A DNA stretch of 64,000 nucleotides from Gaiellasilicea sp963745775. GTDB lineage: Bacteria > Actinomycetota > Thermoleophilia > Gaiellales > Gaiellaceae. The notes below the pieces were generated by a model. That model made no database searches. It saw nothing but the letters and a program-made list of their open reading frames with translations, and was not told where the DNA came from. Position 1 is the first letter of the stretch; every line of letters starts with the position of its first letter. The stretch spans positions 310,001 to 374,000 of the forward strand of contig CAVUYY010000008.1 of assembly GCA_963745775.1 (NCBI GenBank), read 5' to 3'. Made by a program: the position numbers and the translations under genes. This document shows positions 7,555 through 15,248 of this stretch, in pieces.

Positions 7555-7911
7555 TCAGTCCTCCGCCGCCTCGGCCATCGACCGTGGCGCGGGCACGTTC
7601 TCGAAGCGGACGTTGCCCGCGGGAACCATCCAGGTCATCACCTCGACCGCGAGCCGGCCCGCCCGCACGGCTGGGTCCTCCTCGCAGAGCCGACGCGCCG
7701 TCTCGGGGTCGCACGTCATGATCGAGATGCCGCGCAGACGCTCATCGTCCTGGTCGACGAGCGGCCCGCCGCCGATGAGGAAGCCGCGGTCGCGGAGATC
7801 GGCTCGGAAGGCGAGATGCCGATCCTGAAGCTCGGCGGACTCCTCGTCCGTGAGCTCCGGTGCATCGGGCGGACGCACGAGCAGCACGAGCGTGTGCCGG
7901 TCGAACTGCAT
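7555..7911 (-). CDS. YciI-like (DGPF) domain protein
   Basis: 118 residues from ATG 7911; a TTG seven codons upstream is less likely. YciI-like proteins have a dimeric ferredoxin-like fold and are often of unknown enzymatic role. The order of motifs fits: LVLLVRPPDAP strand, then QDRHLAFRADLRDRGFLIGGGPL near residues 35-58, where the HLAF...GGPL pair is characteristic, then a SIMTCDPETARRLCEEDPAVRAG block near residues 68-92 matching the usual DPF...AG region. It lies 45 bases after the glycosylase-like gene on the same strand and may be cotranscribed with it. Confidence 0.75.
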   Translation of the reverse strand: MQFDRHTLVLLVRPPDAPELTDEESAELQDRHLAFRADLRDRGFLIGGGPLVDQDDERLRGISIMTCDPETARRLCEEDPAVRAGRLAVEVMTWMVPAGNVRFENVPAPRSMAEAAED

Positions 7912-7956
7912 GCGGCGAATTAGACCAGGCAACTCGCGGAAAGCGCGATGTTCGCG

Positions 7957-8980
7957 TCAGTCCCAGTGCACGACGATCTGCCCACTTGCTCCAGGAAGCG
8001 GCATCGATTCCGCCTCCGCGACGACCGCCTCACGGGCCGCGCCCGAGAGGCGTTGCCAGGTCTGGATCCTCACCGCCCCCTCAGCGCGGCGCCACGTACC
8101 GACGACGTCCCCTGCCACGAGGAGGGCGCCGGGCCACACGCGAGGCGTCCACAGCTCGGCACGCCGCTTGGCATCCGGCACCAGGAGCGCACGATCCGCA
8201 CTCGTCATGCCCAAGGTGTAGGCGTCGCCGCTCGGGAGGAGCCGCGCAGGCGCCGCGGGCCCTGGAGGCTCGCGGATGGCTGCCTCGTCCGCACCCACGA
8301 TCCAGGCATCGCCCGACGGCGTCTGGACCGGGGTCAGCGCGCCGCCCAGATCGTCGAAGGCTCCCACTGCCTTTCGCGCGCCGATGCCCGCCCACTTTGC
8401 GAACCCCTCCGGAGTCGCCGGACCGAAGACGTGGAGGTAGCGGCGAGCCAGTTCGAGCGTCGCCTGCGCCGCGTCGATCTCGGGCGGCGCCACGATCCAC
8501 ACGGTTGGCAGCCGCGCGCCCTCCCACCGGATCGCGAGCGTTCCCGTGAGAGCCGCGTAACGGAGGGAGTTCCCGTGCACTCCGAGCGCCTGCCCCGCCT
8601 CGTCGTACCTCATCCGAGCCGCACCGAGGAACGCGCGCAGGCGAGCCGCCAGGTCTTCCGCTTTCTCGCGGGTCTTGCCTCCGTCCGGCAGCCGGCCGAG
8701 CGTGAACACGGGCAGGTCGCGCGCCGCGACCACGTAGGCGTTGTACCGCGGTCCCCACACCTGCACGAGCGAGGGATCCTCCCAGGAGGAAGGCACGGTG
8801 CCCTCCACCCGCGCATGGATCGACAGGAGCGCGGCCCTCGGCATGCTGTCCTGCAGGCCGGCCCACGCCGCCCGGCGCAACGACGCTCGGCTCCTGCGGC
8901 AGCCGCTGATCGAGCGCTCCGACGCGCCGCCGGAACGCCAGGATCTCCGCTCGCGTGACCTTCAGCCGCTTTCCGCTCAC
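7957..8980 (-). CDS. AlkZ-like winged-helix DNA glycosylase family protein, frameshifted near its N-terminus
   Basis: The long frame (residues from about 8880 leftward) reads SLRRAAWAGLQDSMPRAA, WGPRYNAYVVAARDL, then FAKWAGIGARKA and a C-terminal PLPGASGQIVVHWD. This is the layout of the winged-helix family that includes AlkZ, a glycosylase that unhooks crosslinked purines. The expected N-terminus (LTRAEILAFRRRVGALDQRLP-like) is present just upstream in another frame from GTG 8980, and removal of one base around 8880-8892 joins the two. The corrected length of about 341 residues is normal. Whether it is a true glycosylase is not shown: family members also act in other roles. I treat the shift as a probable sequence error. 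Confidence 0.7.
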
Positions 8981-9032
8981 GTCGCTCGGACGGTAGCGCC
9001 TGACTGCGGTTCCATGAGACGATCGGGCTCCC

Positions 9033-9890
9033 GTGGAGTGGATCGAGTTCACGACACACGACGACGGGCCCCCGCTCGCAGGTCGGCGCGCCGGCGACGG
9101 GCCGCCGGTTCTCCTGCTGCACGGAGGGCCTGGCCTCGGCTTCGACTACCTGCGCGATCTCGCCGACGAGCTCGCGCAGGAGAACGACGTCGCCTGGTAC
9201 CAGCAGCGAGGGCAGGCGCCGTCCGCGGCGGTAGGCCCGTACACGGTGGCGACCGACGTGGACGACGCCCGTCGCGTGCTCGATGCGCTCGGTTGGGACA
9301 AGGCATGGTTCGTCGGCCATTCCTGGGGCGGGCATTTCGCCCTGCACGTCGCCATGGCGTTGCCGGAGCGCCTGTTCGGCGTGCTCGCCGTCGACCCGCT
9401 CGGGTCGGTGGGTGACGGCCGCTGGCCGGAGTTCGACGAGGAGATTCTCCGTCGAACGCCCGCGGAGGTCCGTGAGCGGGCGCGCGAGCTCGATGAGCTG
9501 ACGACCGAGGGCGGCGCCGACGACGATCTGGCACTCGAAGGGATGCGTCTCGTCTGGGCCGCGTACTTCGCTGATCCCGAGCAGGCCCCACCGATGCCGG
9601 AGCTGCGGATCGCGAGCGAGCGCTCGGCGCAGATGGGGCGGTCGATTCTCGCGGAGCTGCCGGCGCTCGAGGCGGGGTTGCCGGGGATCCGGATCCCGGT
9701 CGGCTTCGTCCACGGCTCACGAAGCCCGATGCCGCTCGCCGCTTCGACCGACGCGGCGGACCGGATTCCCGGCGCGTGGGTCGACGTGGTCGACGGTGCG
9801 GGCCATTTCACGTGGGTCGAGGCTCCGGGCGCGGTTCGCGCCTCGCTTCGGCGCCTCACCGCCACACCATCCGCGCCAGTCGGCGACTAG
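9033..9890 (+). CDS. Alpha/beta hydrolase, proline iminopeptidase-like
   Basis: 285 residues from GTG 9033. The oxyanion-hole motif HGGPG at about residue 31 and the nucleophile elbow GHSWGG near residue 95 are those of the proline iminopeptidase branch of alpha/beta hydrolases. The acid is probably in the FVHGSRSPMPL segment near residue 225 and the catalytic histidine in GAGHFTWVEAP near residue 258. A lid region of charged helices lies between them. There is no signal peptide, so it is cytoplasmic. The substrate cannot be deduced. It is divergent from the glycosylase-like gene with about 50 bases between starts. Confidence 0.85.
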   Translation: MEWIEFTTHDDGPPLAGRRAGDGPPVLLLHGGPGLGFDYLRDLADELAQENDVAWYQQRGQAPSAAVGPYTVATDVDDARRVLDALGWDKAWFVGHSWGGHFALHVAMALPERLFGVLAVDPLGSVGDGRWPEFDEEILRRTPAEVRERARELDELTTEGGADDDLALEGMRLVWAAYFADPEQAPPMPELRIASERSAQMGRSILAELPALEAGLPGIRIPVGFVHGSRSPMPLAASTDAADRIPGAWVDVVDGAGHFTWVEAPGAVRASLRRLTATPSAPVGD

Positions 9891-9904
9891 CCTCCTGCCG
9901 GTTG

Positions 9905-9910
9905 TAGAGT
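9905..9910 (+). promoter_or_regulatory. -10 box of the 9939 gene
   Basis: TAGAGT, followed by a leader of about 22 bases that carries AAGGAGG (9927-9933) ahead of the ATG at 9939. In contrast to many promoters in this window the transcript would have a normal leader. Confidence 0.4.
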
Positions 9911-9938
9911 CGCTCGAACCCTCGACAAGGAGGCCGGT

Positions 9939-10223
9939 ATGGCACTCGCACGAGTCGTCACCTTCGACGGCGTCAGCAGCGACCGGATGGCTGAGATGCA
10001 GCGCGAGCTGGAGGGCGGCGAGCGGCCGGACGACATCCCGGCCAAGGAGATGATCGTTCTCCACGATCCGGATTCCGAGAAGTCGCTCGTGGTCGTGTTC
10101 TTCGAGAACGAGGACGACTACCGACGCGGCGACGCGGCGCTCAGCGCGATGCCGGCAGCCGACACGCCGGGCCAGCGAACCTCGGTTGCGAAATACCAGG
10201 TCGCCTTCCGGATGGCGGACTAG
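9939..10223 (+). CDS. Small ABM-like (dimeric ferredoxin-like fold) protein
   Basis: 94 residues; AAGGAGG sits 5 bases before the ATG. The sequence alternates ARVVTFDGV, MIVLHDPDSEKSLVVVFFE and VAKYQVAFRM strands with an amphipathic helix (DRMAEMQRELEGG) between, the pattern of antibiotic-biosynthesis-monooxygenase-like or stress-response dimeric barrel domains. The EDDYRRGDAALSAM segment after the third strand is typical of a subgroup common in actinobacteria. No catalytic residue can be assigned. The gene is monocistronic, 48 bases after the hydrolase, and its stop abuts the stop of an alcohol dehydrogenase remnant on the other strand. Confidence 0.65.
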   Translation: MALARVVTFDGVSSDRMAEMQRELEGGERPDDIPAKEMIVLHDPDSEKSLVVVFFENEDDYRRGDAALSAMPAADTPGQRTSVAKYQVAFRMAD

Positions 10224-10287
10224 CTACGGCGAGACGAGCACGCGACCAGGCGAGCCCGCGAGGCTCGCCTGGAACGCGTCGTCGGCG
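10224..10287 (-). pseudogene. Remnant of an alcohol dehydrogenase 3' end
   Basis: On the minus strand these bases encode ADDAFQASLAGSPGRVLV and then a stop, the same ending as the alcohol dehydrogenase at 11738. The DNA at 10233-10287 matches 11747-11801 with 2 differences in 55 bases. Upstream of it (10288 onward) no dehydrogenase similarity continues. It is therefore an orphan tail of about 20 codons, left by duplication or by insertion of the intervening TPR and ATPase genes. Confidence 0.75.
10233..10287. repeat. 55-base direct repeat, left copy
   Basis: Matches 11747-11801 (53 of 55 bases) in the same orientation. The pair brackets a 1.46 kb block holding the TPR and ATPase genes. Confidence 0.8.
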
Positions 10288-10349
10288 GATCCTCGCCACA
10301 CCCAGACCGGCTCGGTGGTGCCGATGGGCTTCTCTGTCAGGATCGATCG

Positions 10350-11168
10350 GTGAGCGACGACCGGCTCCGTGGGTTGCTGGATGTCTTCGACCTCGAGGCC
10401 ACCGAGGAGAGGTTGCGAGCCGCGCTTGCCGCCGAGACGACGGGTGTCGGACGCGCCGAGGTGCTTACCCAGCTCGCCCGGGTCGCGTCCTGGCTCGACC
10501 GGCTCGACGAGGCCGACGAGTTGCTCGAAGAGGCCGACGCGCTCGCCGGTGAGACTGGTGTCGCGCGTGCGAGGGTCTTGCTCGAGCGGGGTCGAATCGT
10601 CAGACGCAGCCACGGCGACGCCGCAGCGCTCCCGCTCCTCGAGCGGGCCTACGAGGTCGCACTGGCCGCGGATCAGCATTTCATCGCGGCGGACGCCGCA
10701 CACTCGTGCGCGCTCGTCGGCGACATGGTCGGCTGGACGAACCGCGGGCTCGACATCGCCGACCGGTTCGAGGCGGCGAGGTACTGGCGCGGCACCCTCC
10801 TCCTCAATCTCGGCGACTGGCAGTGGGAGCGCGGCGAGGAGTCGCTCGACACGTTCCAAGCCGCCCTCGAGGCCCGCGAGCAGGAGTCTCGAAACCCGTC
10901 GCTGACCGAGGAGGCGCGGTTCGGAGTCGCTCGGGCGCTCCGCGCGCTCGGCCGCTCGGCTGCGGCCGTTCCTTTGCTGGAGCAGGTGGTGGCGTGGGTC
11001 GACGAGACGCAATTTGACCAGCCCGAGGCGCGTGCGTATCGAATGGAGCTCGCCGCGGCCTACGACGACGTCGGACGATGTGCGGAAGCGGACGCCGTCC
11101 GCGCGAGCCTGGCGCGGCCCTCGTTCGGGCTCTCTTCCTCGCACTCGGAGGAGACCACGCGTGCGTGA
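10350..11168 (+). CDS. TPR-repeat protein
   Basis: 272 residues from GTG 10350. It is built almost entirely of helical hairpins of about 34 residues with TPR spacing, for example LARVASWLDRLDEADELLEE near residue 45, a middle unit ending LLERAYEVALA near residue 105, and GVARALRALGRSAAAVPLLEQ near residue 195. Such repeats mediate protein contacts. There is no signal peptide. The stop overlaps the start of the ATPase gene by 8 bases, so the two are cotranslated and probably interact functionally. Both lie inside the block flanked by the 55-base direct repeat. Confidence 0.7.
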   Translation: MSDDRLRGLLDVFDLEATEERLRAALAAETTGVGRAEVLTQLARVASWLDRLDEADELLEEADALAGETGVARARVLLERGRIVRRSHGDAAALPLLERAYEVALAADQHFIAADAAHSCALVGDMVGWTNRGLDIADRFEAARYWRGTLLLNLGDWQWERGEESLDTFQAALEAREQESRNPSLTEEARFGVARALRALGRSAAAVPLLEQVVAWVDETQFDQPEARAYRMELAAAYDDVGRCAEADAVRASLARPSFGLSSSHSEETTRA

Positions 11169-11748
11169 GCAACCGACGCCCACGCTCGTCGTCGTCAGTG
11201 GTCAGCCCGGCTCCGGGAAGACGACGCTCGCGCATGCTCTCGCACAGACGATTTCCTGCCCGGCAGTTTGCAGGGATGAGATCAAAGAAGGCATGGCGCA
11301 CGCCGAGGGCGCTGAGTTCCAGGGCGGACACGGCGACCCGCTGACGCAGCGAACGCTGCCGCTGTTCTTCGAGGTGCTGCGTGTTCTGCTCGAAGCGAGC
11401 GTGACCGTCGTTGCGGAAGCAGCTTTCCAAGACAGATTGTGGCGTGGCGGCCTCGATCCGCTCGTCGGGCTCGCCCAGTTCCGGGTCGTCCGATGCAGGG
11501 TCGACGCTGCCACCTCCTTCGAACGAGCCTCCGCTCGCGCGGCCGTCCGTCAGAGTCACCTGAAAGCTCACGGCGACAGCACGATCGGTATTGGGATCGC
11601 GGCCTGGGCGCAGTCGTTCGAGGCGTTCCAGCACATCTCGCTTCCTGTGCCGTCGATCGACGTCGATACAAGCGACGGTTACGACCCGGGCGTGAACGAG
11701 ATCGTCGACTTCATCAACCGAGCCGGCGATCCCGCCCCTAGGCCGTGA
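11161..11748 (+). CDS. Small P-loop ATPase/kinase (AAA_33 or zeta-toxin-like)
   Basis: 195 residues from GTG 11161, which lies inside the end of the TPR gene. The Walker A motif SGQPGSGKTTLA is at residues 14-25 and is followed by CRDEIKEGMAH, where an acidic residue typical of small-molecule or polynucleotide-kinase-like P-loop proteins sits. TVVAEAAF near residue 85 is a likely Walker B strand. The family phosphorylates diverse substrates including nucleotides, sugars and antibiotics; the substrate here is unknown. The 3' end overlaps the convergent alcohol dehydrogenase by 11 bases. Confidence 0.7.
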   Translation: MREQPTPTLVVVSGQPGSGKTTLAHALAQTISCPAVCRDEIKEGMAHAEGAEFQGGHGDPLTQRTLPLFFEVLRVLLEASVTVVAEAAFQDRLWRGGLDPLVGLAQFRVVRCRVDAATSFERASARAAVRQSHLKAHGDSTIGIGIAAWAQSFEAFQHISLPVPSIDVDTSDGYDPGVNEIVDFINRAGDPAPRP

Positions 11749-12828
11749 CGAGCACGCGGCCGGGCGAGCCCGCGAGGCTCGCCTGGAACGCGTCGTCGGC
11801 GCGCTCGAGCGGGAAGCTCGGGCCGACGAGGCTCGCCAGCTCGAGCTCGCCGCCGCTGCGAGGTCGAGCAGGCGAGGCAACGCGACGGCCGGATCCTCCG
11901 AGCCGTAGATCGTGCCGGTCAGCGTCTTCTCGCGGTTCGTGAAGTCGAGCGGGTCGAGCGTCAGCTTCGCACCCGCCGCCGGGAGGCCGACGACGACCGT
12001 CGTGCCGCCGCCGCGCGTCCAGCGCAGCGCCAGCGCCGTCGTCTCGGGCGATCCGACCGCGTCGAAGACGAAGTCGACGCCCTCGGGATCGAGCGCGCGT
12101 ACCGCCTCCTTCACGTCCTCGGGGGCGCACGCGCTCGTTGCGCCGAGCCGCAGCGCCTGCTCGCGCCGGCCCTCGACCGGATCGACCACGAGGATCGCGC
12201 TCGCGCCCGCGATCCGCGCGCCCTGGACGACGAACTGGCCGACGCCGCCGGCGCCGATCACGAGCGTCGTGAAGCCGGGCTCGGGCCGGGCCGCGTTGAG
12301 CACTGCGCCGACGCCGGTGAGAGCGGCGCAGCCGAGCAGAGCCGCTTGCTCGAGCGGAATCGTGTCCCCGAGCGGCAATGCGGCTCCTGCGGCGACGACC
12401 AGCCGCTCCTGCAACGCGCCCGTCGCGGTCCCGCGATAGACCGTCTCCCCTTCGAACGAGATTCCGGTCCGGCCGTCGAGCAGCGTCCCGCGGCCGAACG
12501 CGGTCGAGAGCGGCGCGCACGCCGCGGGTCGATGCCGCCGACAGGCCGAGCACTCGCCGCACGCCGGCGCCCACGAGAGCACGACGCGGTCGCCCACACC
12601 CACGCCCGTCACGTCCGAGCCGACCTCTTCCACCACCCCGGCGCCCTCGTGGCCGAGCACGATCGGCGTCGGCCGAGTCCACTCGCCCTTGTAGGAGTGG
12701 AGATCGGTGCCGCAGACGCCGACGGCCACCATGCGGACGACGACCTCGTCGGCGCGCGGCTCCTCGAGCTCGACCTCGTGCACGTCGAGGCGCCCGGGCT
12801 CGAACATCAGCGCGGCGCGCGTCTTCAC
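11738..12828 (-). CDS. Zinc-dependent alcohol dehydrogenase (MDR family), frameshifted near its C-terminus
   Basis: GTG 12828 overlaps the TGA of the SDR gene in a GTGA. The medium-chain fold is complete: catalytic zinc site GVCGTDLHS (residue 36) and GHEGAGVVEE; structural zinc cysteines in CGECSACRRHRPAAC near residue 90; nucleotide-binding GAGGVGQFVVQGA near residue 175. Around 11846-11860 one base is missing: the frame runs ...LLDLAAA and continues in the next frame as GELELASLVG...ADDAFQASLAGSPGRVLVTA and a TAG at 11738. This is the only frameshift in the window that needs a base added. Reversible oxidation of an alcohol with NAD(P) is the family reaction; the substrate is unknown. Last gene of the xdhC-SDR-ADH operon. 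Confidence 0.82.
11747..11801. repeat. 55-base direct repeat, right copy (inside the alcohol dehydrogenase)
   Basis: The parental copy of the repeat at 10233-10287; it encodes the last codons of the dehydrogenase apart from the final two. Confidence 0.8.
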
Positions 12829-13541
12829 CGCATCAGCATCCCGCCGTTGACGTCGAGCGTCGCGCCCGTGACGAACCCGGCCGCGTCCGAGGCGAGGTAG
12901 GCGACCGCGGCCGCCACCTCCTCCCCGCGTCCCAGGCGCCCGACCGGGATCGTCTTCACCATCGCTTCGACCTTCTCGGGCGGGACGAGCGAGACCATCG
13001 GCCCGTCGATCGCCGCCGGCGCCACGGCGTTCACCGTCACCCCGTGGCCGGCGAGGGCGGTCGCCGCGTGTCGCGTCAAGGCGACGATCGCCGCCTTCGA
13101 GGCCGCGTAGTGGACGCCCGTCGCAGAGGCCCCGCGCTGCCCCGCCACCGAGGCGAGGTTGACGATCCGGCCGGCGCCCCGATCGCGCATCTGCGCGCCG
13201 ACGACACGGCAGCCGAGGTAGGTGCCGCGGAGGTTCGTCGCGAGCACGTCGTCCCATTCGTCCACGTCGATCTCCCAGAACGAGCTGAACTCCGTCCGCG
13301 CGGCGTTGTTGACGAGCACGTCGATCTGACCCGTGCCGGCAACCAGCCGCTCCCAGGATTCGAGACTGCGGACGTCGTGCTCGACGGCACCCGCGTTCGA
13401 GCCCAGCTCCGCCGCGAGCTCCTCGACGCCGGCGAGATCCAGATCCGCAAGCACGACGCGGTCGCCGTCCGCGTGCAGCCGGCGGGCGATCGCCTCGCCG
13501 AGCCCGCGGGCCGCGCCCGTCACGACCGCGATTCTCGGCAC
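12825..13541 (-). CDS. Short-chain dehydrogenase/reductase (FabG-like)
   Basis: 238 residues from GTG 13541. SDR landmarks: TGAARGLGEAIA at residues 8-19 (cofactor loop), DVLVNNAA near residue 74, catalytic serine in VNLAS near residue 130 and YAASKAAIVAL near residue 145 (Tyr and Lys), then a VNAVAP segment and the C-terminal VNGG. ADLDL after the second strand suggests NAD rather than NADP. It interconverts a hydroxyl and a keto group on an unknown substrate. Its start abuts the stop of the XdhC gene and its stop overlaps the alcohol dehydrogenase start, so the four genes 14596-11738 form one coupled operon. Confidence 0.87.
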   Translation of the reverse strand: MPRIAVVTGAARGLGEAIARRLHADGDRVVLADLDLAGVEELAAELGSNAGAVEHDVRSLESWERLVAGTGQIDVLVNNAARTEFSSFWEIDVDEWDDVLATNLRGTYLGCRVVGAQMRDRGAGRIVNLASVAGQRGASATGVHYAASKAAIVALTRHAATALAGHGVTVNAVAPAAIDGPMVSLVPPEKVEAMVKTIPVGRLGRGEEVAAAVAYLASDAAGFVTGATLDVNGGMLMR

Positions 13542-14288
13542 CTACTCGACCTCGACGTGGATCCGCTGCTTCGCCGTGCGGAGCGGCCCGCCCTCGCGCC
13601 CCGCACGTGCCGCGAGCGCCTCGGCGAGGATCGAGACGGCGGTTTCCTCGTTCGAGTCGGCGCCGATGTCCAGCCCGCACGGGCCCGAGATCCGCTCGAG
13701 CGCGTCCTCCTCGATCCCAGCCTCGAGCAGCCGCTCGCGGCGGCGCTCCTGGTTGCGGCGCGAGCCGAGCGCGCCGATGTAGAACGCCTCGCTCTCGAGC
13801 GCTGCCTTCAGCGCCGGCACGTCGAACTTGTCGTCGTGGGTGAGGACGACGACCGCGGTTGCGTGGTCGGGCTCGACCTCGGCGAACGCCTCCTCGGGCC
13901 ATTCGACGATCAGCCGATCGGCGCTGGGGATCCGTTCGGCGGTCGCGAACTTCGCCCGCGCGTCGGCGACGATCGTCGTCCAGCCGAGCAACTTCGCGGC
14001 TCGGCAGAGAGACTCGGCGGTGTCGACGGCGCCGTAGACGAGCAGTCGAGGCGGCGGCCCGTAGACCTCGCAGAAGACGCGCCGGCCGTCGAGCTCGAGC
14101 AACCGGTTGCGCCCACGGCGCAGCAGCTCGCCGGTGCGCGCGGCCAGCTCGGGCGGCGCGTCGCCGATCGTCTCGCCGCTCTCGAGCACCAGCAGCTTGG
14201 CGCCAGCCGCCTCGCCGTCCAGAACCGTGAAGAGGACGGCTCGCTCATCGCTCTCGGCGAGCGCCAGCAGCCGCTCGACGATCGTCAC
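13542..14288 (-). CDS. XdhC/CoxI family protein, Rossmann (C-terminal) part of a split pair
   Basis: 248 residues from GTG 14288, coupled to the upstream gene by GTGA. XdhC-type proteins bind molybdenum cofactor, help its sulfuration, and insert it into xanthine or carbon monoxide dehydrogenases. This polypeptide starts with a short linker domain (MTIVERLLALAES) and then has PPRLLVYGAVDTAESLCRAAKL near residue 95, a Rossmann start in which the usual GxGxxG is degenerate (GAVDTA), TIVADARAKFATAERIP, VVLTHDDKFDVPAL near residue 150 and IGALGSRRNQERRRERL near residue 180, all hallmarks of the XdhC C-terminal domain. No molybdoenzyme subunits are in the window. Confidence 0.85.
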   Translation of the reverse strand: MTIVERLLALAESDERAVLFTVLDGEAAGAKLLVLESGETIGDAPPELAARTGELLRRGRNRLLELDGRRVFCEVYGPPPRLLVYGAVDTAESLCRAAKLLGWTTIVADARAKFATAERIPSADRLIVEWPEEAFAEVEPDHATAVVVLTHDDKFDVPALKAALESEAFYIGALGSRRNQERRRERLLEAGIEEDALERISGPCGLDIGADSNEETAVSILAEALAARAGREGGPLRTAKQRIHVEVE

Positions 14289-14596
14289 GGAAGGCGCTCG
14301 ACGAAGACGTCGATCTCGCCGCCGCAGGGGAGGCCGACCGCCCACGCCTCGTCGTCGGAGATCCCGTACGAGACGAGCTTCGGCTTGCCGGAAGCGAGCA
14401 CCTCGCGTGCGTGCTCGTACACGTCGCCCTCGACGCAGCCGCCCGACACGGAGCCGCAGAGCTTGCCGCTCTCGGAGATCCCGAGGCTCGATCCCACCGG
14501 GCGCGGCGCCGACCGCCTGGTGGCGACGACCGTCGCGACCGCGACGCGCTCACCCTCCTGCCGCCAGCGCTCGAGCTCCGCGAGGATCTCCTTCAC
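14285..14596 (-). CDS. XdhC/CoxI family protein, N-terminal part of a split pair
   Basis: 103 residues. It carries the XdhC_CoxI domain: VAVATVVATRRSAPRPVGSS near residues 20-40, then SGKLCGSVSGGCVEGDVYEHA near residues 45-65 with the conserved SGGCVE motif. In most bacteria this domain is fused to the Rossmann part; here they are separate genes linked by a GTGA overlap. It is the first gene of the operon with the Rossmann half, an SDR and an alcohol dehydrogenase. The plus-strand gene at 14650 is divergent, with 53 bases between the starts. Confidence 0.85.
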   Translation of the reverse strand: MKEILAELERWRQEGERVAVATVVATRRSAPRPVGSSLGISESGKLCGSVSGGCVEGDVYEHAREVLASGKPKLVSYGISDDEAWAVGLPCGGEIDVFVERLP

Positions 14597-14635
14597 GTCT
14601 CGATTCTGCCTGCTCCGTGGATTCCGGTCGCGTTG

Positions 14636-14641
14636 TAGCCT
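14636..14641 (+). promoter_or_regulatory. Putative leaderless -10 box (TAGCCT)
   Basis: TAGCCT ends 8 bases before the ATG at 14650, so transcription would begin within two bases of the start codon. Confidence 0.35.
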
Positions 14642-14649
14642 CAGCGACT

Positions 14650-14853
14650 ATGGGAGATCAGGCAAGCGTGAGCCTCCTGCGGTGGCTGCGGCGGCAGCTG
14701 CGCGAGCCGACGCCGTGGCGGGAGCGGCTCGAGGCCGCGGTCGCAAACGACGATCCGGTCGAGGCACGCCGGCTGCTCGCGCGGATGGAGTTCACCGACG
14801 CGCAGCGGCACCACGTCGCCGGCCTGATCGACCGCTGGGAGGAGGGGCGCTGA
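14650..14853 (+). CDS. 67-residue helical protein, unrecognised
   Basis: ATG 14650. The short protein is basic at the start (LLRWLRRQLREPTPWRERL) and ends with FTDAQRHHVAGLIDRWEEGR, an all-helical pattern. There is no membrane segment. The stop TGA overlaps the CTG start of the next gene in a CTGA, so the two are translationally coupled, with a strong GGAGGAGGGG (14837-14846) at the end of this gene acting as the ribosome-binding site of the next. Function unknown. Confidence 0.55.
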   Translation: MGDQASVSLLRWLRRQLREPTPWRERLEAAVANDDPVEARRLLARMEFTDAQRHHVAGLIDRWEEGR

Positions 14854-15245
14854 GCCACGAGCGGAACGAGGCGCTCGTCCGGCAGATCTTCGGGGCCTTC
14901 GAGCTCAAGCAAGGATTCTCGCTGCGCGACTGCTTCGCCGAGGACGCCGTCTGGCATGTGCCCGGCGCCGGCGTGATGGCCGGGACCTACCAAGGTCGCA
15001 GCGAGATCTTCCGCTTTCTCGCTCTTCTCCCGAAGCTGACGAACGGCACGTACGGCTCGCGCCTGATCGACGTCCTCGCGAGCGACGACCGGGCAGCGGC
15101 CCTCTACCGCGCGTTCGGCGAGCGCGACGGGCGGACCCTCGACATCGACCAGCTCCTCCTCTTCACGATCCGCGACGGGTTGGTGACGGAGGTGCTCGCG
15201 CTCCCCAACGACCCGCCGGCGTTCGAGGCGTTCTGGGGGAGCTAG
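14850..15245 (+). CDS. SnoaL/NTF2-like protein with a CTG start codon
   Basis: 131 residues. The fold is recognisable: NEALVRQIFGAFELKQGF helix, then DCFAEDAVWHVPGAG near residue 30, a GRSEIFRFLA helix near residue 50, and strands RLIDVLASDDRAAALY and LFTIRDGLVTEVLAL. These are the hallmarks of cone-shaped NTF2-like domains that act as small enzymes or binding proteins. No ATG, GTG or TTG precedes the conserved domain; the frame begins at CTG 14850, which overlaps the upstream TGA (CTGA) and lies 3 bases after an excellent GGAGGAGGGG. I therefore call a genuine CTG start. Ligand unknown. Confidence 0.75.
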   Translation: MSHERNEALVRQIFGAFELKQGFSLRDCFAEDAVWHVPGAGVMAGTYQGRSEIFRFLALLPKLTNGTYGSRLIDVLASDDRAAALYRAFGERDGRTLDIDQLLLFTIRDGLVTEVLALPNDPPAFEAFWGS

Positions 15246-15248
15246 CCG

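Noticed and set aside
10224..11183. Minus-strand frame across the TPR gene ending in a dehydrogenase-like tail
   Set aside because: Only the last 20 codons resemble the dehydrogenase. The remainder is antisense to the TPR gene; I keep just the remnant at 10224-10287.
12378..15245. 955-codon plus-strand frame ending in the NTF2-like gene
   Set aside because: Only the last 131 codons (from CTG 14850) look like protein. The rest is antisense to the SDR, XdhC and alcohol dehydrogenase genes.
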